Source of the DNA: Cacajao melanocephalus
Taxonomy: Eukaryota > Chordata > Mammalia > Primates > Pitheciidae
Assembly: GCA_963573385.1 (NCBI GenBank)
Contig: CAUYLG010005311.1
Span: 94,003-158,002 of the forward strand
DNA: 64,000 nt
Direction of reading: 5' to 3'
Part shown: one piece after another, positions 12,176-29,990 of the stretch
How the letters are laid out: the number at the start of each line of letters is the position of its first letter
Position numbering within the stretch: the first letter of the stretch is position 1
Notes under the pieces: model-generated
Database searches by the model: none
What the model was told of the DNA's origin: nothing
What the model saw: the letters and a program-made list of their open reading frames with translations, nothing else
Position numbers and translations under genes: made by a program

Positions 12176-13039
12176 AAGCAAAACAAACATCATCCAAAAG
12201 TGAACTGTAAGAGGGACTCTCGAATCAGAGTGGTTTGGCAAGAATCAAAGAAAGAAAAAACAACATTTGTAATTTCTCAGGGACCTAGGTTACAATGACC
12301 ACACTTTCTCAATTACTACACTGCCCTTAAGCAATGAAGTTTATATACAAGTTGATTATGTTTTTGTTCACTGGAATCTAAGATGCTTCCTATTGTCACA
12401 GAATTTTGAAATACTTATGACTTAGGCAACAGCTGCAACTTTAGATGATTTTCAAATGAGCTAAATACAGAAATTTGTGAAAATGAATTATGAACATGCA
12501 AACACATAACAGACAATTCAGCTCACCGGGTTTAAGATGCTGCTGGATTTTTCTAAAATTGTTTTCCTTTATCTCTATTTCATTTACTTAATAAATTATG
12601 ACTAATTTTCTGAACTTCTTGCCATTACATTGGTTCATATTATATAATTTCATAATGAAGATGAGAAAATATGTTATGCTTTATCACCACATTAATTAGA
12701 ACCAGGCTTTTTTAAGGTAATATAACTTACCCACTTTGTTAGGAATGAACCTGTTATTTTTGGCTAAAGAATTTTAATCTGAAGAATTTTCCTATAGACC
12801 CACATTTAAGGACAGTCATACAGAAATGGCAATTCGTGTACAGATACTTGGAAAGTGAACTTCAGAGTATGTTCTGTATAGTAAATATACTTACAGATTC
12901 TCCTACAGACACAGCTTCTTGATGATAACAAATATAGCATATGGAAGATTCAAACTATTCATTATTAATCTATTACCCTAAATCATTACCAATCTGATGT
13001 CTTTCAGAGTCTTTAGATTGGAGATTTTGCTTTCATCCT
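12176..13039. other. Unassigned
   Basis: No gene or repeat recognised. Confidence 0.4.
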
Positions 13040-13330
13040 CAATTAGGTATAATGCAATGGAAAGCTGGAACTTGCAAGCAAGATGAGGCCATGAATGGCC
13101 AGATGCACCATGTTAAAAAGTTTAGAGCTTTGGAGGGTTTTGAACAGGAGAATAATACATCTCAAGACTTATTTTTGAAAAGCATCCTCTGGTGGCACTG
13201 GAGAGTTTGGATTGAGAAGGCATAAGACTATCAATAGGGAAGCCAGAGAAACAACATTGAAATAATCAGGTAAGAAAAGGTACAGGCCTTGAAATAAAGC
13301 ACTAGTTGCAGAAATATGGAAATAGGAAGA
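13040..13330 (+). repeat. Ancient interspersed repeat, family not named
   Basis: The wording 'gatgaggccatgaatggcca', 'ttagagctttggagggtttt', 'aacaggagaataatacatct' and 'gcatcctctggtggcactgg' follows the same order as 22490-22720 (there 'gcccactggctgctgtgtag'). The two stretches are diverged copies of one old mammalian repeat. I recall this repeat as common but do not name it. Confidence 0.45.
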
Positions 13331-13734
13331 GAGACAGATGAGAGAAAGTTAAAGAATATAAATTTAGGATAAGAATCTGGGTGTAGAGCTTGGCAGGTTG
13401 GCAGAATTTTTATGACATTCATAGATATAGAGAAAAAATAAAAAAGAAATATCAGGGTACAGAAAATTTTTTTTCAGTTTTTGACTTTGAGAAATATCCA
13501 ACCAGTGATGCTCAGTAGACAATTGGCTATATGAAATAACACCTACTTTTCATGCGTTTAAACCAACCTTTTAAATTATTTCTGCAATGGTGTATGTCTC
13601 TGAGAAGGAGATCTAGGTGTCAGGAAGTTCTTTCAAATTCAAACTAAACAACAACAAAGGCAATTCTAAATAGAACTTGCTGAGAGAGAGAACAATTTAT
13701 CCCGTCCCCTAGAAAGAGAACAGAGACACTGAAA
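13331..13734. other. Unassigned
   Basis: No gene or repeat recognised. Confidence 0.4.
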
Positions 13735-13935
13735 AGAGCTAGATTTTAGAGCCAGATTTAGGTCAAATTGGGTCAAATTCCAGCGCCGGTATTCACTAAC
13801 TACATGAGCTTAAGCAATTTACCCAGTCTCAATCTCTTCGTCCATAAAATAAGGTATAATATCAAACTTAGGTTTACTGGGATAAATACTTTAGATGATG
13901 CACATAAAGTCCCCACACAGTGCCTTCCCCTTTCT
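13735..13935 (+). repeat. MIR SINE, plus strand
   Basis: 'ctagattttagagccagatt', 'tcaaattccagcgccggtat', 'gagcttaagcaatttaccca' and 'aaataaggtataatatca' follow MIR order. Diverged. Confidence 0.7.
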
Positions 13936-14827
13936 AAAAATACTATCTAAATTTAATCACTGTAATTAGCTTACTATTTCAGTTCAGTGGCTCACTTCCT
14001 GATAAAGGCAACATACAGGACATATTTTTTTTTTAAATGATGTCTGGAATCCTCCCAACCCTGGAAAGCAAAAGGTTTAGTTAAGACTAGAAAAATGATA
14101 AATGATAAGAACAGGTAGCTAACAGATTGTTCTCTTTGTTCTCACTATTTTCACTTCCAAGCTTTTCAGAGAACTCCAATTGCTTTGTTTAAATTTTTTT
14201 AAAAGATAGAAGACTGGTTTTCTCCTAACACTGGAGCTTCACTATGAATCTTCATTGTCATCCTTCATCTTTATCCATTATGTAAATGAAAGCATTGTTG
14301 CAAGGTTTATGTACTATTCTTAAACATTTTTCTAATTAGCAAATTTCATCATTTTTTCTTTCTTCCTGTCAGGACTGTATACAAAGCTAGTCCAAACATC
14401 ATTTTCCCAAAAAGTAAAAAGAGATCATTTGGAGATAAGAGGAAGGAAGAGACTAGGACATTCTGCAGAAATAAGCTCATTATCTAAGTACTAGTGTGTT
14501 CCATTGAGACGTCCACAAGAAAGCACAGATTTTGGCTCTCAGACCTCTCCTGTTACCCAGTCTTGATATTCTCTTCTCCAGCTGACTAATCCTTCTTGAA
14601 AAATTAACATAGAAAACAGAAGAATTTTTATCTGCCTTTTATGTTTGCCCCTAAAGAGAGGCCTATAGCATATAGGATGCTGGATGGAATTCAAAGATAT
14701 CAGTGGGATAATTCTTTGTCAGTTTTCAAAGTCTCAGTTTCAAAAAACCTATGCTATATTAGATCACATCACTAATTTACCTAAATTCTTACATTTCTTT
14801 GTCATAAAATGATTGCAAATTTTATAC
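13936..14827. other. Unassigned
   Basis: AT-rich, with short homopolymer runs at 14022-14034 and 14192-14203. Nothing recognised. Confidence 0.4.
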
Positions 14828-19431
<4,604 letters not shown>

Positions 19432-19440
19432 ATTTTAGAT

Positions 19441-21004
<1,564 letters not shown>

Positions 21005-21070
21005 ATATTTTACTTTATTGAGCATTTACCTGTCCCAGATCCTATGCTAGGCATTTAAAACATAATTACT
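21005..21070 (-). repeat. MIR-like fragment, minus strand
   Basis: 'attgagcatttacctgtccc', 'tatgctaggcatttaaaaca' and 'taattactcac' resemble the complement of the MIR 3' part. Short and diverged. Confidence 0.45.
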
Positions 21071-21244
21071 CACTTTTTTCTATCAATGATATAAAGTAGT
21101 TAGCATAATATGTATAGTATGAATATAAAAATTAACATTTTTGGAATAAAACTAGTTTACATAATAAGTAGCAAAGCTCGTAGGAATTTGTCTGCAAAGC
21201 CATTTCTTTAGATTAAACCATTTTTCCTCCAAGGAATCAAAATG

Positions 21245-21412
21245 TTCAACATTACTCAAGTGGGCATCAGGAGACCTGAGTCTAAATCCATGCTTTATTC
21301 ACAGCTTACAGACATTGGATAACTGCCTAAGACTTCATTCCTCTTCTGTAAAAGAGAAAATGTAATAATACCCTATTTTATAAAGCTGATGATCAAATTA
21401 TTAAATATACAT
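21245..21412 (+). repeat. MIR SINE, plus strand, split by Alu
   Basis: 'aggagacctgagtctaaatc', 'cttattcacagctta'-like wording, 'ggataactgcctaagac', 'cctcttctgtaaaagagaaa' and 'taataccctattttataaag' follow MIR order. A tail-like piece resumes after the Alu at 21720-21750 ('agctattattttt'). Confidence 0.65.
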
Positions 21413-21423
21413 AAAAATCTTTG

Positions 21424-21747
<324 letters not shown>

Positions 21748-21750
21748 TTA

Positions 21751-21906
21751 TGAACCCTCAATGTGTCACTTGTAAACTGAGACAACAAAGAGTGTTTCCA
21801 CTGTAGTTCTATGATATTCTGTCTTGTGATTTAGCAACTTCTATATGTCTGTCCTGCTTCGAATAGCTCACAGCTCCCATGACTAATCCAGGAGTGACCC
21901 AAAGAA
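21751..21906. other. Unassigned
   Basis: Short non-repeat stretch. Confidence 0.4.
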
Positions 21907-21915
21907 GAGCCTGAC

Positions 21916-22113
21916 TTTTTTTTTTTTTTTTTTTGAGACAGGGTCTTGTTCTGTCGCCAGGCTGGAGTGCAGTGGCTCATGCCTGTAATCTCGGCACTTT
22001 GGGAGGCCAAGGCCAGCGGATCACAAGGTCAAGAGATCGAGACCATCCTGGCCAACATGGTGAAACCCCGTCTCTACTAAAAATACAAAAAAAAAAAAAA
22101 ATAGCTGGGCATG
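21916..22113 (-). mobile_element. Rearranged Alu: 5' part inverted, one TSD
   Basis: The plus strand starts with 19 T (21916-21934) and the complement of an Alu 3' end (to about 21971). It then switches into Alu sense sequence from just after the start of the left arm (21972 on) through the A-rich middle ('a' run 22087-22101) to the first bases of the right arm. So, read on the minus strand, an inverted Alu body is followed by a sense Alu 3' end with poly(A). The unit is flanked by GAGCCTGAC at 21907-21915 and 22114-22122. The junction shares GTGGC (21972-21976) between both halves. This fits twin priming during one insertion. Confidence 0.85.
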
Positions 22114-22122
22114 GAGCCTGAC

Positions 22123-22269
22123 GTTTTAACAAGTAATTAATGCCAGGTCAAGTTCAGCAAAGAGAAAGGCTATAGTATCAGGTAACCATAAGAATCATGA
22201 ACAAAGTACCAAGGTAAAGAGAGAGAGAATGATTGGGTATTCAAAAGTGTAAATGACCAAGCAAGGGCT
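22123..22269. other. Unassigned
   Basis: No gene or repeat recognised. Confidence 0.4.
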
Positions 22270-22830
22270 ACTAGACAAGGTGAAATTCAAGCAGAGAACT
22301 ACATGAAGTGCATGATAGAGCCATCTGAAAATCTAGGGGGAAAGCATTGGAGCAGAGGAAATAGCAAACACGGAAGTCCTAGTGTGTAAATAAGATTGGT
22401 GTGCTCAGGAAAAGCAGTAGGGCTGAAGTGCAAGGGGCTGGGGTGGAGGGGAGGGGTGGCCACAAAGCTGCTGGCAGTTCACACAGGGCCTGGCAGATGA
22501 AATTTCACTCTTAAGAGTCTGGAACCTTATTTTACCTGTTACCTTCAGCCAAAAGAGAGGTTCATGCACATAAGTGACATCAATGATTTATATTTTTAAA
22601 AGCCCACTGGCTGCTGTGTAGAGAACATCCTGAAGAGGAAGAAGGAACAGAGGTAAGGACTACAGTGAGGAGATCATTATGAAAGTCCAGGGAAGAACGG
22701 TGGTTTGAACTAGACTGTGAGTGTTCAAGGGTTGGTCTGCGGATACAGCATGAGTGTCATGTTGACAGGACTTGGCTAAAGCATTGACAATAGAGCGACA
22801 GTGAACAAGAAAAATCAGTGAATCAGTGAT
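22270..22830 (+). repeat. Ancient interspersed repeat, same family as 13040-13330
   Basis: 'gagcagaggaaatagcaaac', 'cttaagagtctggaacctta', 'gcccactggctgctgtgtag', 'atgaaagtccagggaagaac' and 'ggtggtttgaactagactgt' are diverged forms of an old mammalian repeat recurring in this window. This is the longest and best copy. Family name not assigned. Confidence 0.5.
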
Positions 22831-25800
22831 TCCAGGTTTGCCATGTATTGGAATGGGGCATGAAGAAAACCCTTCGGCAGAAGCTAATGCTGTCTACTTA
22901 TCTAGGCTGCCCCCAGCAGTGCCCTTTCTCTCCTGATGTCCACTCAGATCTGCCCAGTTCTTCTTCACTAACCTATCTGCTGGGCTTTCTCAAAATTGCC
23001 AGTTCTCCAGGTAGGTCACATTTGGCCTCTGTCCCCTATAATTCCATGATTAGAACTCAGGTTTAAAGTAAAGAGATGATAGTATAGAAAAAAATAGCCT
23101 GGAAGCCCCAAAATGGTCAACGCAGCTCAGCATGTAGGGAGTACTCCCAAAGTTGACCAAAGGGAACAATCAATCAGAAGACATAAACTATCTGCTATGC
23201 GTCTTACCCTGGTTTTGAAACCATAGAAAATTTAACAAAAGTTCTAAAGCTTAACCACCCAGAAATTAAAATGTAGTTGAAAAACAAAACGGCATGAATA
23301 GCACAATTACAAACAAAATAAAATCTCATAATGATATCATTATGGCTGTATCCTAAAAATATAAGAAGAATTCACTACAGAAAAAGGTATATGAGTTCTT
23401 ATCTGACAGTACCCAACACAGTGACTGGTACACAGTACCTTCCATGGTTTAAAAACAATTTATCAATGAATTACTTAGTTAATTTATTAATAGAACTGAA
23501 ATAGTTGGGATTGGCATTATATAAGAGAGAAACTTGAGAAAAAAACATTAAATTTATTCTGCAAGTTATTTGTGCAAAAAAATATACAAAATAGGCCAAC
23601 TATTGGAACAGTGATAAGTCTGGGAAAATACCATCATGCTATTTAGTTAAAGAAATAATACATAGGAACCATTCTTGCCCTTTCTTTTTATATGCTGTCT
23701 CATCAATATACAAAGTTTTATCTTTGCTATCATGAGATAAATTTTCCATGAAAGGAGAACAAGGCCTCTCTGAATTTCCATAAGCAGCATGACTGTCGCC
23801 TCTCCACGTACTAAGCCTTGCTGCCACCCATCCCAGAGAAGCCTGTGTCTAGCTGCTGATACTCTCAGGCAGGTAAAGAGAAGTCAGTTCTCCTGAGTCT
23901 CCCTGTGAGCCTGTAAAGCTGGTTGGCAATTCTATCTGGTTGCCAATTTTGAATATTAAAAGGCATCTGAGATAATAGCAGACCACTTATTTCCTGGAGA
24001 AGGATTAGTCCCCGCTTTGACCCTTGGTAGCTCTTCTATTGCCTAAAAGACAAAAGCCACAGCAATTTACCAAATTGTCAACTTCCACTCTAAGCTGACT
24101 TTATCTTTGCCCTTAACTTTAAATCAAATAACAAAGGAAATGGACCGCAAATGGATTGGTTTAAAGGTGAATCCCAGACGCAAAACGGCCTAGCTGACAA
24201 GAAAAATTCACCCACATAATCTCCGCCACATTACACATTACGATTTTTAAGTAGAGTCACTGTCACTTATGCAAACAGTAGTTTCTTTTCGACAGTTTCC
24301 ACCAAAAGGCAGGGTATTCTCCACGTTTCTTTGCATTTGTCCTATTATACATTAGGAAGGCTGCCAATATTAATTGATTGAGAAGAAAGACTTCCTTGCC
24401 TGTTTTCATTCCGTCAAAAGGAGTGACTTACCTCCAATTTTTCAGTATAAGGAGAGACCCCAAACAGTGCCATTGCCAGAGACTCATTAGCCAGCCTCAC
24501 ATTCTACCCCGCTCACAGGGTTAGAATCAAAATTTAATTCCCACAGTACATCTAAGCAGTTTGGAGAAATTCACTGGTTTATTACAAGGAATGCAAAAAG
24601 CTGAAGAAAATACTTTTCACACATCAGATGGACAACTTTAAATTTCTCTGGATGACCACCACACGAAAACTTACCTTTCAGATGACTGAAGACGACCTTA
24701 TTCTCCCTTCTTTATCTGCTAGGACAGATACTTTAGTCAGCCATCTTCTCTCCAATCAACCCCACCCTAAAATTATCATTAGGAAATACATCAGAGAGCA
24801 CCCCTTCATTCATGAGAAAATCCAGCTGCAATCTCCTCAGGCATTTTAAGGTATGAGTCTTTGGTGAGATATTCTTTTTCCTTCTTTACGGTTGAAAGTT
24901 AGAAAAGCTGTGGGCCTACATACACAGAGGCCTCTCCAAGCAGTCAGACCATATTCCAGTTTGGTGAGAAAGCCTTTGATTAAGGCAGCTTTCTCTTCAC
25001 CGACTGTGACAGGCCCAGGAAGATGTCTGCCTTGCTAGAATGATTAACTGGCTGTGAGAAGGAGTTCTAGTATTAGAGCAGAGCTGGCTTCTCTGTACTA
25101 GCTTCTCAGATCAGAGAAAGAAAGGATATGGGAAACTGACCCCAAAGAGAAAAAAGTCAAGTTCATACATTTTCACAGTGATCATTCTAGCACTCAGGTC
25201 CCTGCTTAGAAACACACAAACATTCACTTACACAATACTCCCACACTCTCCACCTACATACAGGTTTGATATTAGATGCAATACAAAGGTTGCAAGTTCT
25301 CCAAAATGAGACATGCTTTTAAAAACTGGTTGCAAAAAACTGCACCTATTTTTTTCAATGACACAAAATCACCCTAAGACGTATGTTAGCACACAGTGTG
25401 CTTACTGTTAAAGGACAATTATACAGAACAAGATGAGAACACAGAAGTTGATTTTATTCTGATATTATCACTAGCAATATGGGAGAACGCACAGACCACT
25501 TCTGAATGCTCACCTCCACTGAAACAAAAGGTGGAGTGGTGTTTAAGGATACGGGTGAACTAGTGAAAAATACTGGAGAATATTCATGGGGAGGCCAATC
25601 AATGAAATGCGTCCGGTACATGGAATTATTCCTGACTTTGCAAATGCTTTTCTCTGTGACTAGGTCATCTGCGTTTGCTAATTGTTACCTATAGAAGTTA
25701 GGGTCCTACCCTCCCACAGAGACTGGAAGACAGGAACACTATTTCCAGTTATTTCAAAGGGATGATTCCCAGGTCCCCTTGACAAAGACCTTTCGTGGAT

Positions 25801-26582
25801 TGTAAACTTGCAAAAGGCTAGGAGAAGATTTACATATCAACGGGACATAGAAAGTATTTACAATTGCATGTTTTCTAACATATGAAATTTCTGCTCTAGG
25901 AAACTGAGGTCAGAGACCTAGAGTCAGGAGAAAACCTTTCTGAAGTTTAGTCAAGCAGAAGGGAATCTTAAAGCAGTCTTGCTTATTACTCACTCCCAGC
26001 TGTTCCTCAAAGAGCTGTCTCCCTGCCCGTGCCTCCACTTCCCTCAGAAAGACAGAAAACACTTAAGACGATCCAGTTTAGGTCATACTCCCTTACTATC
26101 TTCCCACTGCCCTACAAGTTGTGTCAGCATGCCCTTAACACCCTTTACCGCTCTACATTCTGGAACTTTTTATCTTCGTTTTGCGAATGTCATCTTCAGT
26201 TCAGTAATACGATACTTAGCAAAATTTATAAACGTTTTTCCAGCCTATTATAAAAACAAAAAAAAAAACAAAATCTGTGGCTGCCAAACTACAACTGGCC
26301 ACATGGATAAGATCTGGAAATTTCAGCAGCCTCAGAAATAAAATTACCTAGTTTTTAAAGGGCAAATTTTAAGAATCACTGTTTGTAACTTTAAACATAA
26401 TTAGTTAGCCAAGGTAGTACGTAGTTTGCCAAATGAAAAAACAAAATCATTGACACCAGCAATTAAGTTTTAGATTTGAATTGAATTTGGTTTTATTGAG
26501 AAAACAGATGATACTTCAGGTTTTAGGTTCAATCTGTCTATCTACATATAGATAGACTGATACAAATATATAGATCTTTAAC
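22831..26582. other. Unassigned, about 3.7 kb with no clear repeats
   Basis: A long stretch with no recognised young repeat. The frames at 22848-23066, 24628-24849, 25506-25694 and 25979-26341 have no recognisable domains. 25440-25960 has an LTR-like feel, but I cannot place it. Confidence 0.4.
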
Positions 26583-26594
26583 TATATATACATA

Positions 26595-26633
<39 letters not shown>
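26583..26633 (+). repeat. (TA)n-(GA)n microsatellite
   Basis: Runs of TATATA and CATATA followed by (GA)n. The preceding 26530-26580 carries 'gatagactg'/'ctatctac' variants. Confidence 0.9.
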
Positions 26634-26634
<1 letters not shown>

Positions 26635-27699
26635 ATTGCTGCCTGTGTCAGTTACAATGGTAGATTCTTTCACACAGAATCACATATATTTCATGATTCT
26701 TTTGTTCCCTTTTCCCTTCCTTACCTTCTCTGGTTCCTTTCAGAGTATTCAGGTCTCTCCCTAATCCAAGTTTTGATGGTTTGTACATACTTTGGTGTAA
26801 AGTTAAGTTAAACACACGCTTTTCTTAGAGGCACTTTCATCAAATCCATTTGTCCGAGTACTGATACGACAGGCTTTGTCCTTACTGAAAACAGTACCCA
26901 CTATTCAACCAAAAATAGTTTAAAATAAATAAATAATGGTCCTCCCAGACCACACCCCATGAGTACCTTCTCCTCACTCCCACATACTCCCACCTTTAAC
27001 TTAACTTTCTTAGCTTCGCTTCACGGCCATTTCTAGAGGTTAGCTTCTTTGATTCCTTAAGGTTACATTGATATCATAACCCAACCCTAGACAGATGACT
27101 TCCTGAGGGCTCAGGGTCTTGAGGGGGACTGAACTCTGTCCATGGGCCTACAGTTCTTTCTGTTCCCCACCATTTTGGCCATCTGAGTGCTAATGTTCAT
27201 CGAATCCCAGCCCTTTGTTGCTAAACCTATGCGTTGCTGAGGGCAGCCTGGTGAATGTGTGGCCACCTAAGACAAAACTAAAGCAAACTTCTCTGGAGGA
27301 GTGGAGGAGTTATGATCATTTAAGTGCCAGTGGAAAGTTTGGGTCATCCTAATATTCATTTGAAAGAGTTTCAAGGGGTTACAAATCCAGAGACATTTTA
27401 AGAGAACTTCAAAACTCTGTTAAGTCATTTTTTTGACACTGTTTGACTAAAAATAACTATTATTAGACTTTGGGAATTTATCGTTGACTCAAAAATAGTT
27501 AAATGTATCAAAATTGACAAGATTGTCAAGGGAACAGACTCAGAAGAATACATTGTAAGGAAGCCATTTCTCCATAGGCCCTGTTTGAATGAAAATAGCT
27601 TTCACTAAATCATGTATCAGCACTGTTCTTTCCTCTTAAATAGCCAGCAGGAGGCTCAGGAAAAAAAAATTGTTAATTGGGTATCAGTAGGTTTTAGGT
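26634..27699. other. Unassigned
   Basis: No gene or repeat recognised. Confidence 0.4.
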
Positions 27700-27990
27700 T
27701 TTGAATTCAGTTCAGTGTTTTTGAACGCCTACCCCAGGAGAGCATCGTGCTAAGGAATACGGGAGGAACAAAACACAATCCTTCCTGCATAAGCTCTAAC
27801 ACAATGAATAAAAACAGGATTGTAATAACCATAGTGAAGAACAGAAAGGATTAAAAGGCATGAAAGTGACAATCAGGTGACATGGGGCTCAGAAAATTGA
27901 GACTTTAGGAGTAAGAAAAGCCTTACGAAGAAGCAGGACTTAGGTTAGACTTCAAGGAAAACGCTGGTGTCTGATTCACAGAGAGCACAC
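27700..27990 (+). repeat. Ancient interspersed repeat (5' part of the same family)
   Basis: 'tttgaacgcctaccccagga', 'cgtgctaaggaatacgggag', 'aacaaaacacaatccttcct', 'gcataagctctaacac' and 'agacttcaaggaaa' resemble the part of this old repeat upstream of the section seen at 22270-22830. Diverged. Confidence 0.4.
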
Positions 27991-28374
27991 GTGGAATTTC
28001 CTTAGAGAGTCAGAAGCGTCCCTAAAACCATGTCAAGACTCCACCTTGAACACTCAGTCCAAACACAATTAACCTGAGCCTCTGGAGACACACAGACTAA
28101 CTGGGGAGGCATTCATGAATTAGCCGTTTGTCACAAATTGTTATGGTCAACAGAATTGTTGTTAAAGCAGCAATGACAGAAACAGAATCTGGGTGCTGAA
28201 GGAACACTCACCAAGATCTTTTGGGGCCATCTATCATATTTGCAGCTATTCTTCAATAATTTCCACAAGGAAAATTTACTGTTTAAAAACTGCATAGACT
28301 ACAGTACTTGGAATGCACCGGAAGATCTATTCAGCGGAGCCATAATAAAAATGATGGACCATGATCTAGATGGC
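27991..28374. other. Unassigned
   Basis: No gene or repeat recognised. The frame starting at 28240 runs into the next element. Confidence 0.4.
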
Positions 28375-28621
28375 GAGGTCATGGGTCACAAACCACAGCC
28401 TGCGGGCCACATCTGCCTAAGACTCCTTTTGGTAAAGTCAGCTAAAAATGGTTTAGGCATTGTTCAAATGTTGTTAAAAACAAAAATTAAAACTAAACCG
28501 AACCAAAAAGAAAAAAAAAACAGAAGATACATAACGGGGAGATTATGTGTGGCCATCAAAGCCTAAAATATTTACTGTCTGACCCTGGTCCTTGACAGAA
28601 AACATTTGCCGACCCTGGTCT
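28375..28621 (-). mobile_element. hAT-type non-autonomous DNA transposon remnant
   Basis: The two ends are imperfect inverted repeats of the 'caggg(g)tcggcaaa' type: the right end reads 'tttgccgaccctggtc' at 28605-28620. 'cacagcctgcgggccacatc' lies near the left end, and 'catcaaagcctaaaatattt' before the right end. This end type belongs to the hAT-Charlie group as I recall it. The middle is A-rich, and no transposase is present. The 108-aa frame 28240-28566 reads through it and is not a gene. Confidence 0.65.
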
Positions 28622-29354
28622 GGATGATGAATACCTGAGGTTTGATACTGGAGAGAGCCCCAGTGATTTTGTGTTTACATACTAGTATTAAGATATTTAA
28701 AACCAGTAGTGCTAAATGCCCTCAAATGCATCTCTACGTGGTCTTAACTGAACACACTCCAAATGGTACAGGTGGAAACACTGAGGCAGAGAAAGAAAAG
28801 GATAAGAATGTACAATAAAAGTGAGATCTGCAAACCTAAATTCTTTTCTTCTAACATCTAGATGAGGCATGCTGATGATAGTTCACTTGTTTAACAAGCA
28901 TGTATTAAGACCATATACGTTTGTGTATTTGGAGAAGACTCAGTATTGTTTTAAGGGGTATAACACAGAAAACAGTAGCCCCTTTGAAACATATAATCTA
29001 CATGAACAAACTCCCAGAAAACTACACGCCTAAGACAACAACAGAACACACGTTTAAAAGGGAAAAGGCAACAAAAAGTCAGAGAGTGGTTGCTGCCAGA
29101 TGGACCATGCAGTGCCAGCTCACTGAAGGGCAACAAACTTGAGCTGTCTTGAGCAAAATCATGTTACATATTAGGAGAAGAAAAAGATTTCCAAAATGAG
29201 GCAACAAGGACAAGAGGCAGGTATTAAGTGGGAAAAAGCCAAGAACCAATTTTGGAAGTAGCAAGAGGCAAATTGAAATTGTAAAAAGTCAAGCGACCCT
29301 ATACAGAGCAGATCAAAAGAGAACCTGTGGGGAAGCCGTTTAAATGGTTTGGAA
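28622..29354. other. Unassigned
   Basis: Overlapping frames on both strands at 28921-29437 have no domain features. Confidence 0.4.
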
Positions 29355-29355
29355 C

Positions 29356-29655
29356 ATTTTTTGTTGTTTGTTTTCTGAAACGGAGTTTCGCTTCTGTTGC
29401 CCAGCCTGGAGTGCAATGGTGTGATCTTGCTCACCACAACCTCCGCCTCCCGGGTTCAAGTGATTCTGCTGCCAGCCTCCTGAGTAACTGGGATTACAAG
29501 CATGCACCACCATGCCTTGTTAATTTTGTATTTTTTAACAGAGATGGGGTTTCTCCATGTTGGTCAGGCTGGTCTCAAACTCCCGACCTCAGATGATCCA
29601 CCCGCCTCGGCTTTCCAAAGTGCTGGGATTGTAGGCATGAACCACCGCGCCCAGC
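29356..29655 (-). mobile_element. AluS-type element, minus strand
   Basis: The complement of a full Alu: T-rich start (29356-29374), 'cctccgcctcccgggttcaa', 'gtgctgggattgtaggcatg', ending 'caccgcgcccagc'. TSD unclear because both flanks are T/A rich. The 89-aa plus frame 29327-29596 is antisense Alu. Confidence 0.95.
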
Positions 29656-29734
29656 AAAAATTTTTTTTTTTTAATTAAAACTTGATTTCTGGTTGTTAAT
29701 ACTACTACTAACAGTAGTAATCATATGAGGTGAA

Positions 29735-29990
29735 GCATGTCTATTAAGGATGTCTATTAACTCATGCAATGCTTATAGTAATCCTGTGCGGTACAAAATA
29801 TGAAGTATTAACATCTTTATACATAAGACCCTGATGATCAGACAGGAGAAGTAAATGCAGAGGACACGAGGTACAAAATATGAAGTGTTAATAACATCTC
29901 TATATTAGACGAGCAGACAGGGGAAATAAATGCAGGGGATACATGCAGATTTCCTTAGCTCTAAAGTGAACGCTCTTAGCTACTCTGCTG
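29735..29990 (-). repeat. MIR SINE, minus strand, with internal duplication
   Basis: 'actcatgcaatgcttatagt', 'aatcctgtgcggta' and the end 'gaacgctcttagctactctg' fit the complement of MIR. Its middle is present twice (29791-29870 and 29871-29944). Confidence 0.6.
29791..29944 (+). repeat. Diverged 80-bp tandem duplication inside a MIR
   Basis: Unit 1 begins 'gtacaaaatatgaagtatta' at 29791. Unit 2 begins 'gtacaaaatatgaagtgtta' at 29871. Both continue through an ACATCT...GACAGG...AAATGCAG...GGA order. The copies differ by several substitutions and small indels, so the duplication is not recent. Confidence 0.85.

Noticed and set aside
11688..12197. 169-aa minus-strand open frame, the longest in the window
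   Set aside because: Its N-terminal half is the translated complement of an AluJ and the rest is unique sequence with no domain. Antisense Alu frames of this sort are common and are not genes.
25979..26341. 120-aa plus-strand frame with an overlapping 74-aa frame
   Set aside because: Two overlapping frames of similar length, ending in an A-rich translated run. No domain or splice evidence.
29327..29596. 89-aa plus-strand frame
   Set aside because: Reads through a minus-strand Alu, so it is antisense Alu translation.
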